Source: QHWK01 sp035259385 (lineage in GTDB: Bacteria > Acidobacteriota > Vicinamibacteria > Vicinamibacterales > CAVVIG01). Taken from it: DNA of 64,000 nucleotides. Below are positions 1 to 10,700 of the stretch, in pieces. The position numbers and the translations under genes were made by a program. The stretch is taken from NCBI GenBank assembly GCA_035259385.1, contig DATFWL010000316.1:34136-98135 (forward strand). Direction: 5' to 3'. Under the pieces are notes generated by a model. It saw nothing but the letters and a program-made list of their open reading frames with translations. It searched no databases and had not been told where the DNA came from. Positions within the stretch are counted from its first letter, which is position 1, and each line of letters opens with the position of its first letter.

Positions 1-61
1 TGTGCGTGCTGCCGCAGGGGCCGCAAACGATTCCCTATCTGGAACGCGAGGAGTCGATCAC

Positions 62-1282
62 ATGAAGACATTGCCGATGTGGAGTCGCCGGCGCTTTCTC
101 GAGATCGTGTCGGGTCTGCCGCTCGTCGGCGGTTTCGCCGGCGCGCGTCCGGCGGCGGCCGCGGCCGCGCCGCAGGCGGCTGCGCGCGACTACTTTCGCG
201 AGCTCGGCGTGCGGCCGTTCATCAACGCGGCCGGCACGTACACGGCCATGACGGCGTCGCTGATGCCGCCGGAAGTGATCGAGGCCATCACCTACGCCTC
301 GAAGCATTACGTGATGCTCGACGAGCTTCACGACCGCGTCGGCGCGCGCATCGCCACGCTGCTGAAGTGCGAAAGCGCGATGGTGACCTCCGGCGCGGCA
401 TCGGCCCTGACGCTCGGCACGGCGGGCGTCCTCACCGGCACCGATGCGCGAAAGGTCGTCGAGCTGCCGAATCTGGCCGGCATGAAGAGCGAAGTCATCA
501 TCCAGAAGGCGCATCGCTTCGGCTACGACCACGCCGTCCGCAACTGCGGCGTGCGCCTCGTCGAGGTGGACACGCGCGAGGAGATGGAGCGCGCGATCAG
601 CCCGCAGACCGCGATGATGCTCTTCTACAACAACAACAACTCCGAAGGGCGGATCCGCGACGAGGAGTTCGTGCAGATTGGCAGGAAGCACGGCGTCCCG
701 ACCTTGAACGACGCGGCCGCCGACGTCCCGCCGGTCGAGAACCTGTGGAAGTACACGCAGATGGGATTCGATCTCGTCGCGTTCTCCGGCGGCAAGGGGC
801 TCCGCGGTCCGCAGAGCGCGGGCCTGCTCCTCGGCCGGCGTGACCTCATCGCCGCGGCGCGATTGAATGCGCCCCCGAATGGCAACACCGTCGGACGCGG
901 CATGAAGGTCAACAAGGAAGAGATGGTCGGCATGCTCGCGGCGGTGGAGCTGTATCTCGCGAAGGACCACGCGGCTGAACGGCGTGACTTCGACGCGCGC
1001 GCCGAGACGATCCGCGCCGGCGCGGCCGCCGTGCCCGGCGTCAAGGCCGAGATCTTCGTGCCCGAAGTCGCGAACCATGTGCCGCACGTGCGGATCTCGT
1101 GGGACGCCGCCGCGAAGGGGATGACCGCCGCAGACGCCGTCACCCGCCTCCGGGCCGGCGATCCGTCGATCGGCACGCGATCGGAAGGTGACGCTGTGGT
1201 GGTGGGCGTCTGGATGATGCAGCCCGGCGAAGAGAAGATCGTCGCCCGTCGCCTTCGCGAAGTCCTGCAGAACCGCAGCTAG
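62..1282 (+). CDS. Tat-exported SelA-like PLP-dependent enzyme
   Basis: This 406-residue protein belongs to the fold-type I PLP enzymes related to selenocysteine synthase SelA and DgaE-type ammonia lyases. Such enzymes typically eliminate ammonia or another leaving group from amino acids or amino sugars. The N-terminus carries a twin-arginine motif (SRRRFLE, residues about 8-14) followed by an Ala-rich stretch, so export in folded, cofactor-loaded form is likely. The motif FSGGKGLRGPQSAGLLLG contains Lys245, the probable Schiff-base lysine. The start was chosen at ATG 62 because GAGGAG lies about 9 bases upstream and the Tat signal begins there; an open frame continues to the window edge but is probably not translated. 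It resembles the gene at 11561. The substrate cannot be read from the sequence. Confidence 0.8.
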   Translation: MKTLPMWSRRRFLEIVSGLPLVGGFAGARPAAAAAAPQAAARDYFRELGVRPFINAAGTYTAMTASLMPPEVIEAITYASKHYVMLDELHDRVGARIATLLKCESAMVTSGAASALTLGTAGVLTGTDARKVVELPNLAGMKSEVIIQKAHRFGYDHAVRNCGVRLVEVDTREEMERAISPQTAMMLFYNNNNSEGRIRDEEFVQIGRKHGVPTLNDAAADVPPVENLWKYTQMGFDLVAFSGGKGLRGPQSAGLLLGRRDLIAAARLNAPPNGNTVGRGMKVNKEEMVGMLAAVELYLAKDHAAERRDFDARAETIRAGAAAVPGVKAEIFVPEVANHVPHVRISWDAAAKGMTAADAVTRLRAGDPSIGTRSEGDAVVVGVWMMQPGEEKIVARRLREVLQNRS

Positions 1283-1284
1283 TC

Positions 1285-2340
1285 GTGCGGTTCGGCCTGA
1301 ACGCGCGCGGTCTCCTGCCGACGCTGCTCGCCTCGAGCGTGGCGGCGGCGTGGCCGCTCACGACGCCGAGCGGCCACCCGACGCGCGCCCACCACGTGGC
1401 GAGCCGCGTCTCGATGGCGTGCGAGTACGCGATCGACGCGTACGGCCCCGACGCCGGCACGCTGCCGAGCATCCTCGACGCCGCGCTCGACGAGGTGGAC
1501 CGCATCGACCGCTTGATGAGCCACTACAAGTCCGCCAGCCCGCTGTCGCGCGTCAACCGTGAGGCGGCAGCGCACCCGGTCGCCGTCGATGCGGAGCTGT
1601 TCGACTTCATCGCCGAGGCGATGCGCTATCAGCAGGAGTCGGGCGGCGCGTTCGACATCACGGTCGGGCCGCTGATGAAAGCGTGGGGATTCTTCGCTGG
1701 AGAGGGGCGCCTCCCCTCAGGGCAGGCGCTCGCGGCTGCGCGGCGTCTCGTCGGCGGCAGCCACGTGACGCTGAATCCCACGCTGCGGACGATCGCCTTC
1801 GACACGCCGGGCATCGAGCTCGATCTGGGAGGGATCGCGAAAGGCTATGCCGTCGATCGGGTCGTCGCGATCTTGAAGGAGCGACAGGTGACGTCGGCGT
1901 TGATCAGCGCCGGAGGCAGCACGATCTACGCGCTCGGCGCACCGCCGGGACGCCGTGGCTGGGACGTCTCGATCCAGGATCCGATCGACGCGCGCGCGAT
2001 CGCGCTCACCCTCGAACTGAAGGAGCGCGCGGTGTCGGTGGCGGGCCGGTCGGAGAAATTCTTCGTCGCCGACGGCGTGACCTACTCGCACATCATGGAT
2101 CCGCGCACCGGCGCGCCGGCTCAGGGGATCCTGAGCGTGGTCGTGCTCTCGCGCACGGGGACGGAGGGCGACGCGCTCGACGACGCATTCTTCGTGCTGG
2201 GTCCGAAGGCCAGCCGGGAGTATCTGAGGCGGCTTCCTGAGACCGACGCGTTGTTCTTCCTGCCTGATCAGCAGCGCGGCTGGATCCTCGTTGACACTCG
2301 GGATCGCGGTCCGGCTGCATCCGGAGGCGACCGCCGATAG
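1285..2340 (+). CDS. apbE: FAD:protein FMN transferase (ApbE family)
   Basis: ApbE-family proteins hydrolyse FAD and attach FMN covalently to a Thr or Ser of exported flavoproteins. The 351-residue sequence has the family hallmarks: MSHYKSASPLSRVNRE, GGAFDITVGPLMKAWGF, the ELDLGGIAKGYAVD core that binds FAD, SAGGSTIYALG, and SHIMDPRTGAP near the metal site. The first about 40 residues are hydrophobic and signal-like, consistent with a periplasmic enzyme. Translation probably starts at GTG 1285, two bases after the preceding stop, suggesting coupling. No protein with an obvious flavinylation motif was recognised nearby, so its client is unknown. Confidence 0.9.
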   Translation: MRFGLNARGLLPTLLASSVAAAWPLTTPSGHPTRAHHVASRVSMACEYAIDAYGPDAGTLPSILDAALDEVDRIDRLMSHYKSASPLSRVNREAAAHPVAVDAELFDFIAEAMRYQQESGGAFDITVGPLMKAWGFFAGEGRLPSGQALAAARRLVGGSHVTLNPTLRTIAFDTPGIELDLGGIAKGYAVDRVVAILKERQVTSALISAGGSTIYALGAPPGRRGWDVSIQDPIDARAIALTLELKERAVSVAGRSEKFFVADGVTYSHIMDPRTGAPAQGILSVVVLSRTGTEGDALDDAFFVLGPKASREYLRRLPETDALFFLPDQQRGWILVDTRDRGPAASGGDRR

Positions 2341-2374
2341 TGCGCGGGACCCGTCAACGGCACCGCGGCGCCGC

Positions 2375-3256
2375 TCAACGTGCGGCGGTCAGATCGACGA
2401 CAGCGTAGGTCGTCAGCCGAGGCAGCGAGAACTCCGTCGCGCCGCCCGCGACGACGCGATCCTGCAGCGCGAGCGCGCCGACGCCGGCCACACGAGCGTC
2501 GCCGGTCGGGTAGGCGCCGCGCAATCGGATGCGCAGCCCTTCGATCTCGCGCCCGCTGTAATTGAGCAGATGGACGCGCGCCCGCCGCGCGTCGGCCGTC
2601 AGCCGGCAGATCACGACCTCGCTTCCGTACACGCGCAGCGTCCGCTGGTCGTCGGTGAGCTGACGGCGGATCTTCAGCGCGAACGCACTCGGGTCGGCAG
2701 CCTCCTCGCGCGGGAACCCCGGCGCGCCGATTCTGATGGTGATCCGGTAGCGCGGCGATGGCGCCTGAACGATCTCGAACAGCAGGTTGCGCCGCGCCAG
2801 CAGGTTCATCACCTCGCCCACGACCGCCGACCCGTCGTCCACGATCCCCAGGTCCGAGACCGCCGGAAGATCGACCGGCGGCAGCGCCTCCAGGAATTTC
2901 AACATCTCACCGAGCGGCCGGGCGTCGGCCGGATCGATTTTCAGCGCGGCGTCGGCGCCGTACGCATATGCTTCCGCGGCTGCGAGCGCGGCCTTTCCCG
3001 CCGGAAGGTCGTAGAGGTATTTCGTTCCCGGGTGTCTCGCGAAACGCCAGCCGTTGGCGACAATCCACGGCGCTCGCGTCGGCGAGGCCAGGCCGGCACG
3101 CGGAGCGGTGCCGGGCGTGGGAAGCGGTTCACGTTGTGCGAGGTCCGCCTCGGCGCACAACCGGGTGACGCCGGCGCTCGCGAGCGTCGCGCGGCCGTCG
3201 GCGCTCGGCGCGTACGTGCACGGCAGCGAGAGCGCCAGCAGCACGACCGCGGTCAC
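2375..3256 (-). CDS. secreted protein of unknown function, coupled to the DUF362 gene
   Basis: I do not recognise this 293-residue protein. It begins with a short hydrophobic segment that looks like a signal peptide (MTAVVLLALSLPCTYA). The middle contains a segment on its own constant and time-dependent-looking residues without a known motif, and the C-terminal third (about 200-293) is rich in predicted beta strands, ending in LPRLTTYAVVDL. The GTG start overlaps the TGA stop of the upstream DUF362 gene by 4 bases, so the two are translationally coupled and probably work together. It converges on apbE with only 34 bases between them. Confidence 0.65.
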   Translation of the reverse strand: MTAVVLLALSLPCTYAPSADGRATLASAGVTRLCAEADLAQREPLPTPGTAPRAGLASPTRAPWIVANGWRFARHPGTKYLYDLPAGKAALAAAEAYAYGADAALKIDPADARPLGEMLKFLEALPPVDLPAVSDLGIVDDGSAVVGEVMNLLARRNLLFEIVQAPSPRYRITIRIGAPGFPREEAADPSAFALKIRRQLTDDQRTLRVYGSEVVICRLTADARRARVHLLNYSGREIEGLRIRLRGAYPTGDARVAGVGALALQDRVVAGGATEFSLPRLTTYAVVDLTAAR

Positions 3257-4395
3257 ACCTCGAGCTCCTTCACGGTGATGCGGGAGCGATCGTACACGCC
3301 GAGTCCGAGCGTCGAGGCGTACTCCACGTGTCCAGGCTCACGAATGATGATGTTGACGTTGGGGTCGGCGTCGCGCGCGCGCGTGTCGTCCATCCTGAGC
3401 GACGCCGGCGACCGATCCCAGATCGAGATCGCGCCGTGCGCGCGGCGCTCGTTCTCGATGACGTCGAGCAGCAGGCGATCGATCGCGACCGGGTCGGTGC
3501 CGAGCAGGATCTGCCGCGGATAGAACACGTAGCGGGTGGTTCTCGCGAACGGGCCGCCGTGCCACACGCCGCGCAGGCCGTCCATGATCTGCAGGACGGT
3601 GCGCGAGCGCAGCGGCTCCATCGCGGCGAGCGTCCCGACCACCGAATAGGTGTGCGACTTCCCGCGCTGGTGCGTGCGCGCGACGTTCGAGAAGCTGCCG
3701 TAGGCGATGTTCTTCAGGCACCCGGTCACGCCCGTGGCGCCGTGGTCCTTCATGTTCGGGATGTTGATGATCTTCGTCAGCAGGCGCGACACCAGCCGCA
3801 TCATGCTGGAGCGCGTGTCCTCTTCGCCGAACAGGTCGGCCTCGAGGTAGGTCGCCGGATCGTAGCCGCTGTTGTCGGCGTTCTGGTTGGCCCGCTCGGC
3901 CGCGACGATCTGCACGCCTTCGGGCAGGTGCGGTGCGTAGTCGACCTCGTCCATCTGACTCTGGAAGCGCTCGTAGACGTAGATGTGCGACAGCGGCACG
4001 CCGATGCCGATCAGCTGCCGGACGACGTCCGCCACGATTTCGTATGCGGACACGCAGTGCGGATACCCGCCGCAGTTGACTTTGATGCCGACGATGTCCG
4101 ACGGCTCGACGAAGCGTCGCCAGGCATCGGCGGTCGTGCCCGCGCCGGTGAGCGCGCGCATCCCTCGCGCCAACATCTCGCGCACGACTTCGTCGTTGGC
4201 GGCGCCGGTGGCCGTGTCGACGCATCGGTCCGATCGGATCGAGACGACGCGGCCGGGATACGGGCCCGGCATGCCGGGCGTGGCGGAGGGACGATATCTG
4301 GACACGACTCGAAGCGCCGGGAGATCCGGCCGAGCCTCGACGTCCCCGAACAAAGCGGTCGCCGACAGCATCCGGACGAGCGATCTTCTGTGCAT
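3253..4395 (-). CDS. DUF362 family protein
   Basis: The 380-residue protein resembles DUF362, a family of uncertain function often found with iron-sulfur or flavin proteins. Recognisable segments are DIVGIKVNCGGYPHCVSAYE, KIINIPNMKDHGATGVTGC, LKNIAYGSFSNVARTH and LLGTDPVAIDRLLLD. The N-terminus MHRRSLVRMLSATALFG has a double arginine followed by a short hydrophobic run and may be a weak Tat signal. No CxxCxxC ferredoxin cluster is present, unlike some family members. It is divergent from the TonB receptor gene at 4489 (93-base gap) and overlaps the downstream gene by 4 bases. Confidence 0.75.
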   Translation of the reverse strand: MHRRSLVRMLSATALFGDVEARPDLPALRVVSRYRPSATPGMPGPYPGRVVSIRSDRCVDTATGAANDEVVREMLARGMRALTGAGTTADAWRRFVEPSDIVGIKVNCGGYPHCVSAYEIVADVVRQLIGIGVPLSHIYVYERFQSQMDEVDYAPHLPEGVQIVAAERANQNADNSGYDPATYLEADLFGEEDTRSSMMRLVSRLLTKIINIPNMKDHGATGVTGCLKNIAYGSFSNVARTHQRGKSHTYSVVGTLAAMEPLRSRTVLQIMDGLRGVWHGGPFARTTRYVFYPRQILLGTDPVAIDRLLLDVIENERRAHGAISIWDRSPASLRMDDTRARDADPNVNIIIREPGHVEYASTLGLGVYDRSRITVKELEV

Positions 4396-4423
4396 GCGCC
4401 CGCCTCCCGGCCCTCATCCTACC

Positions 4424-4455
4424 TTGACTCCCGTGACGAGGTGCGCGATGGTTAC
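4424..4455 (+). promoter_or_regulatory. weak candidate promoter in the divergent gap before the TonB receptor
   Basis: TTGACT at 4424-4429 matches a -35 box. About 18 bases downstream lies ATGGTT, a poor -10. The start codon at 4489 has a strong AAGGAGG (4478-4484). The -10 match is weak, so this is tentative. Confidence 0.2.
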
Positions 4456-4488
4456 GCCACTTACGTCCAGCGGACAGAAGGAGGAACC

Positions 4489-7400
4489 ATGCGCGCCCGG
4501 CGATTGGTGGTTTCGTTCCTCACGCTTCTCCTTGCCCTGTACCTGGCGCCCCCCGCCTTTGCGCAGACTGGAGCCGCGTCGCTGACCGGCATCATCAGCG
4601 ATCAAAGCGGCGCGAAGGTCCCTGGTGCGACGGTGACGGCCACCAACCAGGCGACCAATGTGGCGTACACCGCGGTGTCGAACGAGAGCGGCAACTACAC
4701 CATCACGTCGGTGCCGGTCGGGACCTACGTGCTGAAGGCTGAGCTGTCGGGCTTCAAGACGGCGACGACCGATCCGATGCAGGTGGAAGCAAAGGCGATC
4801 GTGCGGCTCGATTTCACGCTGCAGATCGGCGCGGTCGAGGAGACATTGCTGGTCACCGGCCAGTCGCCGCTGCTGCAGACCGAATCGGTGACGGTCGGCG
4901 AAGTGATCTCGGGCACCACGGTGGTCGGGCTGCCGCTGAACGGCCGGAACACCGGCCAGTTGTCGCTGCTGCTGCCCGGCACCGTGACCGTGAACCCGGG
5001 CTCATTCACCGCGGTTCGCAACTTCGGCGGCGGGCGGCCGTACGTGAACGGCAACCGCGAGCAGACCAACAACTACATGGTCGACGGCGTCGACATGAAC
5101 GAGTCGATCGACAACCTCGTCGCCTACCAGCCCAGTCCGGACGCACTCGCGGAGATCAGCGTCGAGACGAACAACTACGCGGCGGACACGGGCAACGTCG
5201 CCGGCGCGGTGATCAGCAACGTCTTCAAGTCGGGCTCGAACGTCGTGCGCGGCAACGTCTTCGAGTTCTATCGCAACAGCGACTTCGACGCGAACACCTG
5301 GGACAACAACCGGTCGAATGCGCCGAAAGCGCAGCGGACGCAGCACATCTTCGGCGGCACGATCGGCGGTCCGCTGAAGAAAGACAAATGGTTCGTGTTC
5401 GGCGACTACCAGGGCACGCGGTTCGAGGCGCCGGGATCCGAAACGGTCTCGGTCGCGCCGGCCGAGTGGCGCAACGGCGATCTCTCAGGTGTGAGCTCGG
5501 TCATTCGTGATCCGGTCACCGGCCAGACGTTTGCCGGCAATCAGATTCCGTCCCAGCGGATCAGCGCGATTGCCCGGTCGATTCTCAGCAACCCTGCGCT
5601 CTACCCGCTGCCCAACCGGAATGTCGGCAGCGTGTCGGGCAACTACGTCGGCGACGCGCATACCACCACGCATGCGCACCAGGGTGACGTGCGCGTCGAC
5701 TGGAACGCGACGGCGAAGGACAAGATCTTCGGACGCGTCTCGATCTCCTCGTACGAGTCGAGCAACGACAAACGGCCGTTTGCGCTGCTGCTCGGGAGCG
5801 TGACCGACTCGCCGTTCCGCAACGTCGCGTTCAACTGGAACCGCATCTTCAGCAACACGCTCGTCAACGAGGCGCTGTTCGGCTTCAACCAGATCACGAT
5901 CGTCACGAAGGCGCTCGACTGGGCCGGCATCGGCAACGCCAACGCGACCTTCGGGATTGCCGGCGGTCAACCGATTCCCGGGCTCAGCCAGCTCACCTTG
6001 AACGGTGGCCTCACCACGATCGGGGCCGGCGCGAGCGACACCGACACGCTCGATCGAACCTATCAGTTCAACGACAAGGTGACGTGGATCAAGGGTGATC
6101 ACACGCTCAAGATCGGCGGACAGTTCCTGCACTACGCGCAGCGCCGCTTCTATGCGGGCAACAACGGCCTGCTCGGGATCTTCACCTACGGCGGCGCCTT
6201 CACTGGTTTCCCGTTCTCCGACTTCCTCCTCGACCAGGTGGCGAGCAAGGGCCGCGGCAGCTCGTCGGATCCGTGGACGCACCTGCACAACCGCATCGCG
6301 CTGTTCCTGCAAGACGACTACAAGCTGACACCGGCGCTCACCCTCAACCTCGGGATGCGGTGGGCCTACACGCAGCCGCTCGTCGAGGCCGACAATCGCC
6401 AGGCGAACTTCAGCCTCACCACCGGGCAGGAGATCATCGCGACCGAGGGCGACCGTGCGTCGCGTGCGCTCTACAACCCGTACTACAAGGGGTTCGAGCC
6501 GCGGCTCGGCGTCTCCTGGCGCCCCGACGATCGCTGGGTGGTCCGCGGCGGCTACGGGATCTCGCAGTACATGGAGGGAACCGGCGCCAACCTGCGGCTG
6601 CCGCTCAACCCGCCGTTCTTCTTCGAGTCGGCGGCTACCTACGATGCGACGACCGGCGGCGGCAGCCTCGCCGCCGGATTCGCGGACCTGCGGCCGCAGG
6701 ACCAGCCATCGGGCCAGGTGCGCGCGTGGGATCCGAACCTGCGCCCGCAGTTCACGCAGCAGTGGAACGTGTTCGGCGAATACCTCGTACGGCCGTCGGT
6801 CACGGTGAACGTGGGCTACGTCGGCCACCACGCCACGAACCTCGTGACGCCGGTGGAAGGGAACCAGCCACTGCCCGGCACCGGCGATCCGTCGACGTGG
6901 GCGCCGCTCCAGAATCGGCGGCCGCTGTTCGCGACCGCGCCGCTCATCACCAACATCTCGACGACGGCGTCGCGCGGCCGGAGCAACTATGCCGGTCTGC
7001 AGGCGAGCCTGCGTCAGCGTGCGCTGGCCGGCCTCGAGTACCTGGCGTCGTACACGCTGGGCAGCGCCAAGGCGAATCAGCTGGGGTACTACGGCTCGGG
7101 CGGCTTCACGGCGGCCGAAGGCACCTACTGGATGAACGCCTACGATCCGGAAGCGAATTACGGGCCGGCGTTCTTCGATGTCCGCCACAACTTCGTCCTC
7201 TCGGCCAGCTACGCGCTGCCGTACGGCCGCGACAGCAGCGGGGCGAGCGCGACGAGCGCCCTGCTCGGCGGATGGGTGGTGGCCGGCATCTTCCAGGCTC
7301 GGAGCGGCTTCCCGATCACGGTGCTCGACGGTCGCGGCTCGTCGCTCCAGGCGGTGCGCGGTGGGGAGCGGCCGAACTGCATCGGCGATCCGGTGCCCGG

Positions 7401-7725
7401 CAGCCAGACGCTCGACCACTGGCTCGACATCAACGCGTTCGCGCGCGCCGCAGCCGGCACCTGGGGCAACTGCAGCGTCGGCATCGCGCGGGCGCCGGGC
7501 TATCAGAACCTGGACCTCACGCTGTCGAAGCGATTTGCGATCGGCGGTCCGCGATACGCCGAATTCCGCGCGGAGCTGTTCAACGTCCTCAACCGGCCGA
7601 ACTTCCGCGCGCCGGCGCGAGACATCAATGCGCCGAACACCTTCGGTCAGATCACGCAAACGCTCAGCACGCCGACCGTCAGCACGGCACGGCAGGGAGA
7701 GCTGGTGTTGAAGTTCTACTTCTAA
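4489..7725 (+). CDS. Oar-like TonB-dependent receptor 1
   Basis: This 1078-residue outer-membrane protein has a signal peptide ending near PPAFAQ, then a carboxypeptidase-regulatory-like beta domain (about 28-110: SLTGIISDQSGAKVPGATVT), a plug-like region containing GLPLNGRNTGQLSLLLPG and NNYMVDGVDMNE, and a long beta-barrel that ends in a terminal Phe (LKFYF), the usual signal for the Bam complex. This architecture is typical of the Oar-like receptors expanded in Acidobacteriota. The start is ATG 4489, with AAGGAGG 4 bases upstream; the open frame extends much further upstream but there it is antisense to the DUF362 gene. The second receptor follows after 22 bases. The ligand is unknown. Confidence 0.9.
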   Translation: MRARRLVVSFLTLLLALYLAPPAFAQTGAASLTGIISDQSGAKVPGATVTATNQATNVAYTAVSNESGNYTITSVPVGTYVLKAELSGFKTATTDPMQVEAKAIVRLDFTLQIGAVEETLLVTGQSPLLQTESVTVGEVISGTTVVGLPLNGRNTGQLSLLLPGTVTVNPGSFTAVRNFGGGRPYVNGNREQTNNYMVDGVDMNESIDNLVAYQPSPDALAEISVETNNYAADTGNVAGAVISNVFKSGSNVVRGNVFEFYRNSDFDANTWDNNRSNAPKAQRTQHIFGGTIGGPLKKDKWFVFGDYQGTRFEAPGSETVSVAPAEWRNGDLSGVSSVIRDPVTGQTFAGNQIPSQRISAIARSILSNPALYPLPNRNVGSVSGNYVGDAHTTTHAHQGDVRVDWNATAKDKIFGRVSISSYESSNDKRPFALLLGSVTDSPFRNVAFNWNRIFSNTLVNEALFGFNQITIVTKALDWAGIGNANATFGIAGGQPIPGLSQLTLNGGLTTIGAGASDTDTLDRTYQFNDKVTWIKGDHTLKIGGQFLHYAQRRFYAGNNGLLGIFTYGGAFTGFPFSDFLLDQVASKGRGSSSDPWTHLHNRIALFLQDDYKLTPALTLNLGMRWAYTQPLVEADNRQANFSLTTGQEIIATEGDRASRALYNPYYKGFEPRLGVSWRPDDRWVVRGGYGISQYMEGTGANLRLPLNPPFFFESAATYDATTGGGSLAAGFADLRPQDQPSGQVRAWDPNLRPQFTQQWNVFGEYLVRPSVTVNVGYVGHHATNLVTPVEGNQPLPGTGDPSTWAPLQNRRPLFATAPLITNISTTASRGRSNYAGLQASLRQRALAGLEYLASYTLGSAKANQLGYYGSGGFTAAEGTYWMNAYDPEANYGPAFFDVRHNFVLSASYALPYGRDSSGASATSALLGGWVVAGIFQARSGFPITVLDGRGSSLQAVRGGERPNCIGDPVPGSQTLDHWLDINAFARAAAGTWGNCSVGIARAPGYQNLDLTLSKRFAIGGPRYAEFRAELFNVLNRPNFRAPARDINAPNTFGQITQTLSTPTVSTARQGELVLKFYF

Positions 7726-7747
7726 TCGGCGGAGCGAGGAGGCTGTC

Positions 7748-10700
7748 ATGCGTCGACTGCCGGTGTCGCTGTGTTCGAGCGTCCTGTTCAGCGTCCTGCT
7801 GACGGCGAGCGCGTGGGCGCAGCTCGCGTCGCAGACCGCGCTGGTCGGCACGGTCACCGATCAGGGCGGTCTGGTCGTGCCGGGCGCGCAGGTCGTCGCC
7901 GTGAACGTCGGCACGCGGGATACCTACGAGACGACGACCAACGTGGAGGGGTACTACAACATCCAGTTCGTTCGCACTGGCGTCTACGAGATCACCGTGA
8001 CGCTGACCGGTTTCCAGACGTCGAGAGTCAGCGGCGTGGAAGTCGCCAACAACCAGGTCGCCCGCACCAACATCACGATGAGCGTCGGTCAGTTGAACGA
8101 GTCGATCACCGTGGCGGGCTCGGCGCCGCTCATCGACACGGACAGCGCCCGGATCTCGGAAACGATCGGCACGCGCGCGGTCAGTGACCTGCCGCTGAAC
8201 GGGCGCAACGTCTGGAACCTCGCCAGCACCACGCCGGGGGTCCTTGGCGGCCTCACCAGCGACATCGGCCTGAGCTTCCGCGGCGCAGGCCAGCGGGAAA
8301 TCCAGAACAGCCTGTCGCTCGACGGCATCAACTCCTCGGCCAACCTGCTCGCCGCGACCAGCATGCGGCCGATCACCGATGCCGTCGAGGAAGTTCAGAT
8401 TCAGACCGGCAGCACCTCCGCGGAGTACGGTTCGTATCTCGGCGTGCACATCAACGTCGTGACCAAGAGCGGCACCAACACGCCGCACGGCTCGCTGTTC
8501 GAGTTCTACCAGGACGATGCGCTCGACGAGCGCGGGTATTTCGAGAACCGCTCGGTTCCCAAGAATCCGCGGCAGCGCAACCAGTTCGGCGTCGAGCTGG
8601 ACGGGCCGGTGATGTTCCCGAAGTTCTACGACGGCCGCAACCGCACCTTCATCACGGCGGCGTACGAAGGCGTCCGCGCCAACACCCTGTTCAGCCCGAT
8701 CGCCACCGTTCCCACGGCGCTGATGCGGCAGGGGAATTTTTCGGAGATCACCGGCACGATCAGGAATCCGTTCACGAAGGAGCCCTATCCCGGCAACATC
8801 ATCCCGCCGTCGCAGTTGTCGTCGACCGCACGCAGCCTGCTCGCCTATTACCCGATGCCGAACCGGGCCGGCATCGCCTCGAACCTGCAGACGCCGATTC
8901 CCAGCACGGAGAACGTCGACCAGTTCATCGGGCGCGCCGATCAGAACATCGGCAACAAGGTGCGCCTGTCGGTGCGCTACAACTGGCACGACAGCGCCAA
9001 CAGCAATCCGCTCGGCGCAGTGCTGCCGACGCAGTCGGTCGATCAGCCGCGCGTGAACAAGAACACGCTGGTGTCCTACACGCACACTCTGTCGCAGAAT
9101 CTCTTCAACGACTTCCGGGTTGGCTACCATCGCGTCAACTTCGACACGTTGAATCCGTTCCTGGTGAGCGGCCAGTCGACCGCCGGCTCGGACCTCGGCA
9201 TCCCCGGCTTCACCGGCGACGTCCAGTACAACAACCCGGGCATTCCGACCATCGATCTCACCAACGCGTTCAGCGGACTCGGCGGGGGCGGCACGAACTG
9301 GTATCAGTTCGACACCACCTTTCAGCTCTCCGATGTCGCGGCCTACAACCGCGGCTCGCACAACGTGCGGTTCGGCTTCGACCTGCGCCGGCTCCAGACC
9401 GGACGCCGCGCCGCCAACGACCCGCGCGGACGCTTCAACTTCACCGGCGACATGACCGGCCATCCGGTCGCCGACTTCATGCTCGGTCTGCCGCGTACCG
9501 TGATTCCGCCGACCGATCAGATCCAGGGCGACGTCGGCGGCTGGCGCAACGGCTTCTTCGTCAACGACGTCTGGCAGGCGTCGCACGATCTGACGTTCAG
9601 CCTCGGCCTGCGCTACGAGCTGAACACGCCGGTGAAGACGTATGCCGGGCTGGCGTCGATGCTCGCCGCCGATTTCGAGACGATCATCCCGAGCAGTTTT
9701 CCCGCGGTGGGGTTCGAGTTCTCCGACCCGAACTACACGGACATCGCCCCGCGCCTCGGCGCGACCTATCGGCTCAATCAGAAAACGGTCCTGCGCGCCG
9801 GCTACGGGATCTACTACAACCCGAACCAGATGAACTCGTTCACATTCCTGACCAACAACCCGCCGATCGCCGCGGTGTCGACGTTCAGCTCGGATCCAGC
9901 GAATCCCACCCTGTCGTTCGACCACCCGTTCGGCGTCGTCGGGCCCGGCGGCCCGCCGGACATGATCTCGCCGACGCGAGACCTGCCCAACGCCCGCAAG
10001 GATCAATGGAGCCTCGACGTGCAACGCGAGCTCGGAACGACCGCCGCGCTCGACCTTCAGTACGTCGGCTCGAACACCAGCCATCTCGATCGGAGCTTCT
10101 TCAACAACACGCCGCAGCCGGGTCCCGGACCGGTGGATCCCCGGCGGCCGAGTCCGAATTTCCGGAGCCGGCGCATCATCCAGAACGACTTGATCGCGGA
10201 CTACGACGCGGTCAGCGTCATCCTGCGCAAGCGCATGAGCCGCGGCCTGCAGGCCGACGTGCACTACACGTGGTCGCGGACGCGCGACATGGCCACCCAC
10301 TCGAACGGCGGCGGCCAGACGATGAACAACTACGACATCTGGGCAGACTACGGCCCCGCGAACTGGGACATTCCGCACCGCTTCGTCGCGAACTACATCT
10401 ACGACGTGCCGTTCCTGAAGGAGTCGCCGCAGCCGATTCTGCGCTACGTCGTGGCGGGATGGCAGATCGGCGGCGTGACGACGATCCAGAGCGGCACGCC
10501 GGTCAACGTGACGATTCCCGCCGACCGCGCGAACATCGGCATCTCCGGGCTGCAGCGGCCGGACCTGGTCGGGGCCGTTCCGGAGCTGAATTGCCAGCAG
10601 AGCCCGACCAGCCCGGATCTGATCAACTGCTTCGACCCGTCCGCCTTCGCGACGCCGGCGCAGTACACGTTCGGCAACGCGCCGCGCAACGTGCTGCGAG

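Noticed and set aside
3328..4488. In-frame upstream extension of the first TonB receptor
   Set aside because: It is antisense to the DUF362 gene and lacks any domain; the strong ribosome site and signal peptide begin at 4489.
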